64,000 nt of DNA, from assembly GCF_000143415.4 (NCBI RefSeq), contig NW_003314273.1, positions 2,637,805 to 2,701,804 of the forward strand, written 5' to 3'. Position numbers and translations under genes: made by a program. The DNA comes from Selaginella moellendorffii (lineage: Eukaryota; Streptophyta; Lycopodiopsida; Selaginellales; Selaginellaceae). Of the stretch, positions 12,690 to 22,879 are shown one piece after another. The first letter of the stretch is position 1. Every line of letters begins with the position of its first letter. A model generated the notes under the pieces. That model did no database searches, was not told where the DNA came from, and saw nothing but the letters and a program-made list of their open reading frames with translations.

Positions 12690-13290
12690 GCTGGTGTGTG
12701 TGCGGGATGAGAGCAGTGTGCAAACAGTGATGGGAATTGATCAATTCCCCAGGATTTGCCGTCCAGCAGGCTCAGGCAAGCATCCGCATTTCAAGGAATA
12801 CAGTCTGGTTCTTGTGAAGAAAAAAAAGTTGAGGTAAGAAGTGTGTACACATGGTTCACAACAAGTACACGTATACACTCCAGATACCACTTTGCATTTG
12901 CTTTACTCACATCACTACATCACTACAAAGAAGTTAAATGATCCAGGTCTGATCACTTTGGATTTGAAAGGGTTAAGGATTGGATTGAAGCAGACTTGGC
13001 CATGGGATAAGCAGCTACATAGGAATCATGGTGTATCTGTTGCCTCCAATGGTCAGACAGGTGTGTTGTTCTGCACTCTATTCAAAAGGTGTTGGTGGAG
13101 TTTGCAATGCAATTTGTTTGAATGGAGCTGTTTTCTTTGTGGAGGAGAAGTCTTTCTTTATCTATAACTCATAGTTACTTTCCTATTTCAGAAAGAATCC
13201 AAGCTAGAAAAACTGGTAAAATTTACACCTTCACTATTATTACCATAACTTCTATTTGTGTGCAAATTCTATTGTTGTACTTAACAGTAT
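12690..13290 (+). pseudogene. Decayed partial F-box gene copy
   Basis: Blocks of this region match the gene at 9714-11262: GGATGAGAGCAGTGTGCAAA and GGAATTGATCA (F-box part), CAAGGAATACAGTCTG with GTGAAGAAAAAAAAGTTGAG, and DPGLITLDLKGLRIGLKQTW against DPGYVGLFTLDLEGLRFELKQTW. Large internal pieces are missing, including the F-box core and the first kelch blade, and the frame is interrupted. It is a non-functional second copy. Confidence 0.75.
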
Positions 13291-13499
13291 TGATAAGATT
13301 CATGTAAACACGAATAAATGAATGTTCTGTGTTTTTTTTGTTTTTTTTTTAATTTGGTATCTTGTGACTTGTATAGCAAATTATTCAGTTTAATGACGTT
13401 ACCTTTTAGCAGTTTGGCTAAGCCACGAGAACGCTTACACTTTTTTTTCCTTTTAAGCTAGATTTACTTGTTTTCCTTTGAAGTACTCTTCTTCTTCCT

Positions 13500-13942
13500 C
13501 GGTAACCCTAATTTCGCGAGCGAGGCAGGGCAGGAGCTCCAGCGCTGGGCGGTGCGCCCGATGCCGATGCCGCTCACCGATCCCGTCCGGAATGCGTGAG
13601 GTATGCGCGTGTCTTGTCTCTCTTGTTTCTCTCGCCTTCTAGGGTTTCCTCCCGGCTCTTGTGCGCTCCTGATGCATGCTCCGGAGCTCTGCGCTGCCTG
13701 TGATCGATGCCCCGGAGCTCATCTCGTGTGATCTGAGATCCTCCCTCCTTTCTTCTCTTTCTTCCCTTTTTTTCTTCTCGTCCCTTGCTCTTTGGTCTTC
13801 TTCCCAGTTTAAAAAAATCATGCAGCGTTTTTTTCTTTCTTCAGTGCCGATCAAGGCAGTCTCATCGGTGAGTGAGTGAGAGAGCTAGACAGGACTCGGG
13901 AGCTCCAATCTTTCTAAGAAAGAGGAGGAAGAAGAAGAAGAC
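13500..13942 (+). promoter_or_regulatory. 5' leader/promoter of the bZIP gene
   Basis: A GC-rich block (13508-13600), then a long pyrimidine tract (TCTCT/TTCTTC runs) and a purine-rich AGAAAGAGGAGGAAGAAG run lie before the ATG. Parts of this leader occur three times in the window (here, 9370 and 11315). Several AGGTATGC and CGGTGAGTGAG sites could be donors of a leader intron, but I cannot fix one. Confidence 0.45.
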
Positions 13943-15142
13943 ATGGCTTCTTCCAAGACGATGCTCCATCCTCCTCCAAATGGGGGCGTCGGCCCGCAGC
14001 GCTCCGGCCTGGGCCGCCAGGGATCAATTTACTCGCTCACACTGGAGGAGCTCCAGAATTCAATGCTGGACCAGGGAAAAATCGGCAGCATGAACATGGA
14101 CGAGTTCATGAAGAACGTATGGACGGCCGAGGAGAACCAGGGCGGCGCCGCCAACACCAACACCAGCACCGCCACCTCCACCGCCACCGACAACCCGCCC
14201 GCTCCCTCCTCTCTCCAGCGGCAATCCAGCGTAAGTATCCCTCGAACTCTCAGCCAGAAAACAGTGGACGAGGTGTGGAAGGAGATCCAGGTCCAGAAGC
14301 AGCAGCAGCAGCAGCAAGATCTCTCTTATGGAGAGATGACTTTGGAGGACTTTCTCATCCGGGCCGGGGTGGTGAAGGAGGACACGGATGCTACTTCCGG
14401 GGGTGTCGTCCAGGCAATCGGCCCCCAAGGAACCATACCCAACAGCATCGATTCCATGGCTCAAAATCCAGATTGGTACAACTATCAGGTGAAGCAGCAG
14501 CAGCTCATGCACCAAGCTGCCGATTTCTCGAAAAGGCCGAACTTGATCGTCCCTGCGGGGCATCCCGGCGCGTTTTTCGATGCTCCATACGATGCCGTGC
14601 CCAGCAGCCTGGCTCTCTCCCCCGGGATGGCGACTCCGGAGGCTCCCGGCAAGAAGAGGAGCTTGGATCTCGTCGTGGAGAAGACTGTGGAGAGGCGGCA
14701 GAGGAGGATGATCAAGAACAGGGAGTCGGCGGCGCGGTCACGAGCGAGGAAGCAAGTAAGTCGCACTTTTGACCAAAGAGGCTTTTTTTCTACTCTTTTT
14801 TCCTTGTTTTTTTTGCAGGCTTACACAGTGGAGCTAGAAGCCGAGCTTACGCAGCTCAAGGAAGAAAATACCAGATTGAAGAGATGGCAGGTAAGATTGG
14901 ATCACTCGTGATCGATCCAGACACTAAAGACGATGATGCTTTTCTTTTGATTTTTTAGGCCGAGGAAGCAGAGAGGAGAAGAAAACAGGTAACTTGCATT
15001 GCTGGAGAGAGTTTTACAGCTTTGTTACACCGTGTTTCTGACGCAGATAACCGAGGTTTTCCTGCCAGTAACGCAACAAGATCAGCAGCAGCACGCAAAC
15101 GCGAGCTCACAAAAGCTTCAGAGGTGCCGGAGCTTTCCCTGA
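13943..15142 (+). CDS. Group A bZIP transcription factor (ABF/AREB/ABI5-like)
   Basis: Predicted nuclear activator of ABA-response-element (ACGTG) promoters. Four exons join in frame: 13943-14755, 14819-14890, 14959-14988 and 15047-15142, giving 336 aa. Diagnostic group A motifs occur in order: RQGS at residues 25-28 inside the C1 block GSIYSLTLEELQNSML, the C2 block MNMDEFMKNVW, the C3 block RQSSVSIPRTLSQKTVDEVW, then MTLEDFLIRAGVV. All contain RxxS/T sites of the kind SnRK2 kinases phosphorylate in this family. The basic region has the invariant N259-x7-R267 (NRESAARSRARKQ), followed by a leucine zipper starting AYTVELEAELTQLKEEN. The tail ends LQRCRSFP, a basic-Ser ending resembling the family's C4 tail. 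Introns split the gene after the basic region and inside the zipper. The start is the first ATG in the conserved frame. An intact single-copy gene in this window; only its 5' pieces are duplicated. Confidence 0.93.
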
Positions 15143-15283
15143 CTTCCATTTAACTCCACAGGAATCGGGTTGTAAAGTGGGGGTCTCGCTCGCTCCTCAA
15201 GCCATCGCAAAGATCTTCCCTTGATCTTCCGGGCCTGAGGAAGGAGAGCGAGATCGATCACCACTAAAAACACAGGAAAACGA
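15143..15283. other. 3' flank of the bZIP gene
   Basis: Short gap between the bZIP stop and the duplicated kinesin block; probably 3' UTR. No other feature seen. Confidence 0.4.
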
Positions 15284-17905
15284 ATAAGGTAAGCAGCAGA
15301 TCATCCAGCAGCAGCAGCAGTAGCAGCTCTCATGTACCTCATCAGACACGGCGGCCATGTACATTCGAGTTGGAAGTGCGTGTATCTAAAACAGAAGCAA
15401 GGCAAAAGCAGCGGTTTTCCTTTAGGTGGTTTGTTCGTTCCGAGAGGTTAGTGACGAAGCTGGTTCTTCTAGCATTTGTGAGGATCTGTAGTTTAAAGGA
15501 AGCAAGCATTTGTGAAATCAGACGGAAAAAAAACAAGTGAAATTCTTTTCCAGCTTATCTCTCGATCGATCGCGAAGCGTTTTGTTTCACGTGAAGAAGA
15601 AGGAAGTGGTCCAGCCCAGTCCAGTCCGGCTCTCAATTAAAAGAGAGCTGTGCTTTTGTCTCGCGCGCTCGCAGCGCCGTCGTTGGCCATTTCCACAGGC
15701 CAATCATCAGGCGCTGCAAAATGGTGCCAGCTGAATCCATCGAGCTTTCCGTTGCGAGTTTGGTGTTTTGGTTCCATGTCGACTCAGGGGCTCCATGTGT
15801 CCCGCCTCGGACGGGCCGGATGATCTGAGCTCTCCGGACGCAAGCGGCTTTTAGCGTGTCTGGATTGGATAAGTTTCTCGAGCAAAGCCATCGTAAAATT
15901 TACCTGGAGCTTTCCTCCCACCGCATAGGCACTCGGGGACTTCGCTCTCGCCGGGCGAGAGAGTTTAGTAGCTTGGCTTTTGTTTACCTTGTCCAATATT
16001 TCTGCCACCATGTTTTGCATGACAGTCAAGGTTCTTCTCATGCCGTGAGCCGACTTCAGAGAAGGTCTCCTCTTCAAACAGCTGCCTGACGATCTCCACT
16101 ACGTCGTCCAGATCTTGGAGAGAGCACCTTCAGCTTACAATGAATAAACGATTACCGGTGACAGTGAGTAAAACAAGAAAACAAGCATGCCACTATTGGC
16201 TTCTCGCCCAACCGCGAGTTTGGCTGCTGGATTGTCTGCATCTAGATGATCGTTAAGCGCGTAGATTTTTCAATCTAACGAGTGAATTCGAGCGTTGAGC
16301 AGACTTGAGACCTCAAACGTTCGCATTCTCCCTCCGCTTTGAGCAGTGACTGCTCTAGATCATATCTTGATCTCTCAGTGTTGACCCTGGGTTTGTTTTT
16401 TATTTCCTTGGCCCTGTCTTCGCATTCATAAAGGGAAAGCTTTCTACCGACTAAATCTACTTCTCGAGATGTAAAGCCATGGGAGGCAGCAGCACTAAAG
16501 GTTTGTGTCCAAAGCGTAGCGTAGAGAGCGTTCCGGCTGCATTATATGAGCCCGAAGAGCAGCAATAAAGTAGATATTGTCCGTGAGTTTCCACCCTGTG
16601 CGGCATAAGATCAAAAGGACATGAAATTACTGTTAACGCTCGAGAGTTACCAAGGACTCTTGCAAAATCCTCGTCAGCTTTGAGTCATGGTAAGGTAGAG
16701 GGAGCCAAGTCAACGGGGAGTAAGGGGAGCCAAAACAGTTGACTAAAGAATATTCTGTTACAATAACCAAAGCATTCATCACATTTCCAAGAGCTGAAAG
16801 CGATTTATTGATTGTCTTAGCCTCCGTTAGGAGTTTTCCTTTCCTTCGGTGCATGTTTTCTCAGATCCAGCAAGGTCTACCAGGAACAGCTTTCCGGTTT
16901 TCACGCTGCAAAGAGACGATGATAAATAAGAGACGAAAAGAAGGGAACGTTTCTTTTACCTCGGTTATCAAGAACACACAGTGGCTTCTGCTGCTATTGG
17001 CGTTCATATCTGAAATGTTAGGAGACACACGCAGCAAGTCTTGTTAAGCCTCGCTCCCACAGCTCTATTCAAGATTCCTGCCTGTGTACTGTGTATAAGC
17101 TTTAAGTTAGAATGGCCAAAGCAGCAATCAATCAATTGTTAGATTGTCACTATAAGCTATCAGCCCTCGAGTTAATCTAGGACGGGCGCTCTCGTCACCT
17201 CTGAAGCACCAGCGACAAATATTCCGAGTGTTTTATCTTCCTTTACTTGAAGATTGTCCTTGGTCGAGTCCAAAATGTATTAAAGTCTCGAGCAACTTCT
17301 ATTCTCTCCACCTATTCACAAGCGATATAAGAAATATAAAACCTTACCATGGACAGCTTGATGACAAACTCGTACACCGGGTCAGCAGTCTCTATGTACT
17401 GGAAAATCCATCGTGCCACCCTCGGTAGAATTCCCTCTTGGCAATGATCATCAGTGCCCTGAGACGTCTCTCCACGAAATGACCCGTAAGAACAAAGGAG
17501 AAAACGCTACCTCCATACTGAAAGTCATTGCAGCACCAGTCTAGAAAATAAAACAAAGCGTTGTGATACATGGATAGCTCTCATCGCATGAATGATTCGT
17601 GAGAGTACCTGTCAACCGTAAAGTTGATGGGATTCATAGCATCTTTGTTTACAATTCCATGAGTAAATCTCAGACATTCGATCAAAACTTACCCTGAACA
17701 ATGGGAAGCGCGACGAAGTCGAAAACATCCGCTTGAGATCTCTGTCTAAAGAAAACCGATCTCTCCTGAATGAAAGCGCGACTGTAAATCGTCCAATGCA
17801 GCTGGCGCTTACCTTGAAATCGAAGGATCGATCGTGCGGGATGCGAATGCGGCTGGATTCGCTCCAGCGCTCGCGATCTCTCAGACATTGCACGAATAAA
17901 CGAAA
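15284..17905 (-). pseudogene. Kinesin-1-like pseudogene (left duplicate)
   Basis: This block is colinear with 19250-22110, which holds the intact kinesin gene and its 3' flank. Most exons can be recognised: the D-R-S-F-D-F-K block near 17820, [10 protein letters not shown] near 17710, the stalk segment near 15780-16080, and [12 protein letters not shown] with LTRILQESL at 16640-16830. The gene is dead. The start-codon region is absent, exon 3 has lost its centre, exons 6-7 are truncated, and the Walker A motif TGAGKT has become TGAAMT near 17520-17545, removing the nucleotide-binding Gly and Lys. Several frameshifts add to this. Conserved spacing shows that it arose by tandem segmental duplication. 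Confidence 0.88.
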
Positions 17906-18146
17906 CGAAGCAAAAGAACCATTAGAACAAGACCCCGCCCAACCACGGAAGTGAAGACGCCATTGGAGGCGATGGAAGATGACAGCGACGCAAAAAATGC
18001 GTCTCATGCTTCAGGATTGGCATTCAAAACAGCATATAGATAAATAGTTCATTATTGGTAGCAGTTAGACTTGTATTCTCTGGAGCGCTGCAAGCTTCAA
18101 AATCTTTATTACATAGTTTGGCATAGCATCATAGTTTGGCAACTCC

Positions 18147-18934
18147 TTAAATGATGCTAAACGCCCCCATGGGCGTGATCCGAACAGAACCGGATGGGCA
18201 CGTCGAATAGATGACACCGATGCCTTTCATATATGATCTGGTACTTGCATATCCAAAGAACGAGACTATGTTGCCTGGTGCCGTTTCGAAGAAAGTGCCG
18301 CTCTTCGAATCACCAAATGGACCATATGTTTTGGTTACACCAGTTTTCATGTTCTTGACATGCACGGTCAGCGAAACAACACCTTCTCCCGCCCCACCAG
18401 CACCGCAGGTTTTGTCTGTTCCAGTTGTACCTGATAACTTGTAAATGTACTCGTCCGAGCTCACAGAGATCTGCAAGAAAGAAATTGATAATGTAAGAAA
18501 AACGTTAGCTTAAAACAGACCTCGTAGAGTGTGCCTCTCAGACCAGCTTGCGGAGGCGGCTTTGGTAAGCATCCTGAACAGGAGTTCGTTCCATACATTT
18601 GAGTCCAAGAAGAACCCGAAGGCTTCCACTGAATGGCATCAACCACACAACCGCTGATTATGCGTAGCCCCTCCAGTGGCGTACTCGTAAGACTTCCACT
18701 GAAGGGAGTACCACCACTAGTAGTACCATATAAAGGAGACTTGCAAGGTGGAGGCGGTGGAGGCGGCGACGAACACCATGGGACTTCGTTGCCACAGTTT
18801 CCCCATGGACTACAGCAGGGGTATGCCTCCGGGCAGTCAGCGTCGGATGAACATGAACCAGGAGGAGGGGGTGATGATGGTGTTGCCGATACCAGCAAAC
18901 ACAGTGCAAAGAGCGCTAGAGCACGAAGAAGCAT
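18147..18934 (-). CDS. Secreted hevein-jacalin chimeric lectin
   Basis: Two exons (18934-18521 and 18470-18147, 50-bp intron) encode 245 aa. Residues 1-17 (MLLRALALFALCLLVSA) form a signal peptide, so the product is probably secreted or vacuolar. Residues 28-54 hold a hevein-like chitin-binding core, C-x5-C-x5-CC-x5-C-x6-C, with the typical CCSPWGNCG. A Pro hinge (SSPPPPPPPC) follows. The rest is a jacalin-like beta-prism domain: EGLRIISGCVVDAIQW, VVSLTVHVKN, YGPFGDSKSGTFF, then IVSFFGYASTRSYMKGIGV. Hevein domains bind GlcNAc polymers and jacalin domains bind mannose or galactose, so a role in defence against chitin-walled microbes is an inference. The gene lies between the two kinesin duplicates and on the same strand, but is not itself duplicated. 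Stop and start are unambiguous. Confidence 0.88.
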
Positions 18935-19249
18935 GGTTCCAATGACTTATGCAAGTCACAGCAATGCAAGCACACATTTATAGGACTGTAAAGCAGCGAC
19001 TGATTGTTTTCAGCAGGCACCGCTGCGTGTTTTCAGACCTGTGGTCCGCCCATGTGATCTCGGCCGCCTCAGTTGGCCTTGTCAGAGATACTTGTCACCA
19101 TTTTAGATGGACCACAGAGGCAAAGCCTAATTTACAAAGTGAACACCACCACCAGGAACACTATTCCTTCTTCAGGTTCCACATGCATGGCTCTGGTCCA
19201 AGATTTCGAATCTGTACGTAATAAGTCGTCCAAAGATACTTGATGTTCA
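18935..19249. promoter_or_regulatory. Upstream region of the lectin gene
   Basis: Contains the 5' flank of the lectin gene, with a possible TATA-like TTTATAGG on the plus strand near 18975 (CCTATAAA on the coding strand, about 45 bp upstream of the ATG). Nothing else is recognised before the duplicated kinesin 3' flank begins at about 19250. Confidence 0.35.
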
Positions 19250-19520
19250 ATTGTAAACGAATAAGGTAAGGTAAGCTGTAGTTTTACAGCGAGCAGCCCA
19301 CGTCCACAGCAATGACAGCTCTCATGTATCAGATGCGGCGGCCATGTACATTCGAGTTGGAAGTTCGTGCATCTAAAACAAGAGCAAAGCTGCGGTTTTC
19401 CTTTAGGTGGTTTGTTCGTTCCGACGAAGCTGGTTCTACTAGCATTTGTGGGGATCTCTAAACAAAAGATAAGTGAAATCATTTTCCAACTTATCCTCTC
19501 GATCGATCGCGAGCTCTCAA

Positions 19521-22146
19521 TCAAAACAGTGTGGTGCTTTTGTCTCGCGCTCGCAGCAACGGCATCGTTGGCCATTTCCACCAGCCAATCATCAGGCGCT
19601 GCAAAACGTTGCCAGCTGAATCCATCGAGCTTTCCGTTGCGAGTTTGTTGTTTTGGTTCCATGTCGACTCACGGGCTCCATGTGTCCCGCCTCGGACGGG
19701 CCGGATGATCTGAGCTCTCCGGACGCAAGCGGCTTTTAGCGTGTCTGGATTGAATTGGAAACAAACTTAAGTTTCTCGAGCAAAGCCATCGCAAAACTCT
19801 ACCTGGAGCTTTCCTCCCACCGCATCGGCACTCGGGGACTTCGCTCTCGCCGGGCAGCTGCCAAAGCGAGGCCAGAAAAGACATAAAGAAGAGTATAGTA
19901 GCTTGGCTTTTCTTTACCTTGTCCAATATTTCTGCGATCTCGTCCACCGTGTTTTGCATGACAGTCAAGGTTCTTCTCATCTCCTCGTTTAAAACGGCCG
20001 TGAGATCGGCATCCGGCACTTCAGAGAAGTCGCCAAGAAGGCCCTCCTCTTCAAACAGCTGCCTGACGATCTCCACTACGTCGTCCAGATTTGGTGTCTT
20101 CTTGGAGAGAGCCACCTTCAGCTACGATGGAAAAACACGATTATCACTGCCAGTAAGTAAAAACAACACAAGAAAGAAAGATTACCTTTTCAAGCATGCC
20201 ACTGCTGGCCTCTCGCCCAACCGCGAGTTTGGCTGCTGGATTGTCTGCAAAAAAAGCCGTCTAGATGATCGTTAAGCACGTAGATTACTCTATACCTTCT
20301 CCAGTTAACGAGTGAATTCGAGCGTTGAGCATTATGACTTGAGACCTCAAGCGTTCGCATTCTCCCTCCGCTTTGAGGAGTGCCTGCTCTAGATCATATC
20401 TTGATCTCTCAGTGTTGACCCTGGGCTTGTTTTTTATTTCCTTGGCCCTGTCTTCGCATTCATAAAGGCCGGCCCCTTGCTTAAAAATTGGAAAGCTTTT
20501 TACCTTAGTCCAAAGCGTAGCGTAGAGAGCGTTTCGGCTGCATTATATGAGCCCGAAGAGCAGCAACAAAGCAGAGTCGTCCGTGAGTTTCCACCCTGCG
20601 CGGCATAAGATCAAAAGAACATATGAATTTACTGTTAACGCTCGAGAGTTACCAAGGACTCTTGCAAAATCCTCGTCAGCTTTGAGTCACGGTAAGGTAC
20701 ATGGCACGCTTTCTCTGCGAAAAACGATTGCATTCTTTTGCCAGCCACGAAGATTGCTTACCACAGGTCAAAGCATTTATCACATTTCCAAGAGCTGACA
20801 ACGATTTGTTGATTGTCTTAGCCTCCGTTAGGAGCTTTCCTTCGGCGCATGTTTTCTCCACTTTCTCAGATCCAGCAAGGTCTACCAGGAACAACTTTCC
20901 GGTTTTCACGCTGCAAAGAGACGATGATAAATAAGATCTTATCCCTCACGAAAAGAAGGGAGCGCTTCTTCGACCTCCTGTCCTCCGAGTTCGTTTGCTG
21001 AATGGTTATCAAGAACACACAGTGGCTTCTGCTGCTATTGGCGTTCATATCTGAAATGTTAGGAGACACACGCAGCAAGTCTTGATAAGCCTCAGGATAC
21101 TCGTCGCTCCCACAGCTCTGTTCAAGATTCCTGCCTGTGCATAAGCTTAAGTTAGCATGGCCAAAGCAGCAATCAATCAATTGTAGGTACCTTCACAGTC
21201 TTGAGCATCTCTTCCTCCGACTGAAGATAAACCTGTCACTAAGCAATCAGCACTCGAGTTAATCTAAGACGGACGGTCTCCTCACCTCTGAAGCACCAGC
21301 GACAAATATTCCGCGTGTTTTATCTTCCTTTACTTGAAGGTTGTCCTTGGTCGAGTCCAAAAGATCTCTGCATGACAATGACGAAGTATTCAAGTCTCGA
21401 GCAACTTCAAAACCATCGCAGCCTCGACCTTATTCTCTCCATGTAGATCTCCACCTATTCACAAGCGAATATAAGAAATACAAAACGATATACGAACACC
21501 TTACCATGGACAGCTTGATGATAAACTCGTACACCGGGTCAGCAGTCTCTATGTACTGGAAAATCCATCGTGCCACCCTCGGTAGAATTCCCTCTTGGCC
21601 AGGATCATCAGTGCCCTGCGACATCTCTCCACGAAATGACCCGCAAGAACAGCCGAAATATTACCTCCATACTGAAAGTCTTTCCAGCACCAGTCTAGAA
21701 ACGAAAAACCAGAGAAGAAAACAGTGACATGGGTACCTCTCATCGCATGAATGATTCGTGAGAGTACCTGTCCATACGCAAGAACCGTCCCGTTGATGGC
21801 ATTCATAGCATCTGCGTTTAAAAATCCAATGAGCAACGAATTAAATCTCACAAAGCGAAGGCAATTGATCAAACCTTACCCTGCACAATTGGAAGGGCGA
21901 CGAAGTCAAAGACATCGCCTTGAGGCGATCCCTCGTTGAAGACCCTGTCAAAAGAAAACCCGATCGCTCCCTCTTTGTCGTCCTGAATGAAATCGCGATT
22001 GTAAATCGTCCAATGCAGCTGGCGCTCACCTTGAAATCGAAGGATCGATCGTCCAGGATGTGAATGCGGCTAGATTTCGCTCCAGTGCTCGCGATCTCCC
22101 GGGAATTGCACGGCCGGAAGCGAACGCAAACGGAAACACTTGACAT
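19521..22146 (-). CDS. Kinesin-1-like motor protein (short plant KIN-1 type)
   Basis: Microtubule motor with an N-terminal head, resembling the short kinesin-1 of land plants. Eighteen exons join in frame into 553 aa: 22146-22030, 21982-21880, 21811-21768, 21694-21665, 21615-21505, 21454-21429, 21367-21286, 21232-21191, 21134-21101, 21050-20975, 20910-20762, 20714-20653, 20595-20504, 20447-20296, 20244-20186, 20121-19918, 19857-19803, 19744-19521. Motifs: [12 protein letters not shown] at the N-terminus, Walker A GQTGAGKT at 87-94, switch I NSSRSH at 201-206, switch II DLAGSE at 232-237, [13 protein letters not shown], and the neck/coil start [12 protein letters not shown]. The C-terminal third ([35 protein letters not shown]) is helical and probably coiled coil; the tail is Trp-rich (GWWKWP). 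Two donors are read as GTCGA(A/G)G, slightly off consensus. The start ATG directly precedes the conserved VCVRFRP. A dead duplicate lies at 15284-17905. Confidence 0.93.
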
Positions 22147-22363
22147 TGAGACAAAACCCTATTTCTACTGAAGTACAATTAGTTTAAAGTATTGCCCTAA
22201 AATCTATATCTCTTTTTGTTTGGCTTCCGAGCTCAGTTGGTGGTGCAGCTGGATAATGTCTATCACAGAAGTGGAAGGAACTTATTGATCATGCAAAATA
22301 ACTCTAGCCCAGTTTAGCTCTGAATTTTCTTCTAATATTTTTTTAATGGGCTGTAGCTCACCC

Positions 22364-22416
22364 ATTAACTTGATCCAGCCGTTGGCAGCCGTCGGCAGCT
22401 GTCGGATCAAGTTAAT
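22364..22416. repeat. 13-bp perfect inverted repeat (hairpin)
   Basis: ATTAACTTGATCC at 22364-22376 and its exact reverse complement at 22404-22416 enclose a 27-bp loop with repeated GTTGGCAGCC/GTCGGCAGC units. It lies in the upstream flank of the kinesin gene and could be the remnant of a MITE or a regulatory stem. Confidence 0.6.
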
Positions 22417-22637
22417 AGAAGAGTACCATGAAAATTGAACAAAGAGAAAAGGAAAAACAAAAGAGCCCTAACTTAAGCAAGTGGTTTGAATTTAAACTAA
22501 TTTGAAAATTATCAAAATCCCACTATACAGCATCAAAACCATATAACTAAACCTCATGGTCTAGATTGTATAGAAATGATAGACCAATGGACAGCCAAGA
22601 TTTAGGATGGCAATTCTTGCATTCTTGCTTGATACTC

Positions 22638-22860
22638 ACCTGGAAGGAGGAGTTTCCAGGTAGGGCAAGCACATTCCTGGGCGAGCCAGGCATTAGCCTG
22701 GCGAGTGTGTTCGGGAGGGAATGAGTGAGCCCATGCCTGGTTAATAGGTTGTGGTGAGACTGTTAACAGACACATGGGATAACATTATTCAAGGATGAGA
22801 GGGTTCTCTAGAACCTGGCAGGTGGCAACCAGGTTCTTGCAAAGAACCTCCTCCTTCTCC
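22638..22860. repeat. Cluster of CCTGG hairpins
   Basis: Several short inverted repeats built on CCTGG/CCAGG are packed here: ACCTGGAA...TTCCAGGT (22638-22661), CCTGGGCGAGCCAGG followed by GCCTGG, and ACCTGG...CCAGGT near 22815. No protein-coding frame overlaps. Origin unknown. Confidence 0.45.
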
Positions 22861-22879
22861 TCTTTAGACTTTGAAGTAG

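Noticed and set aside
14060-14772. Long frames on both strands overlapping the bZIP exon
   Set aside because: Shadows of GC-rich coding sequence; the bZIP frame carries all conserved motifs.
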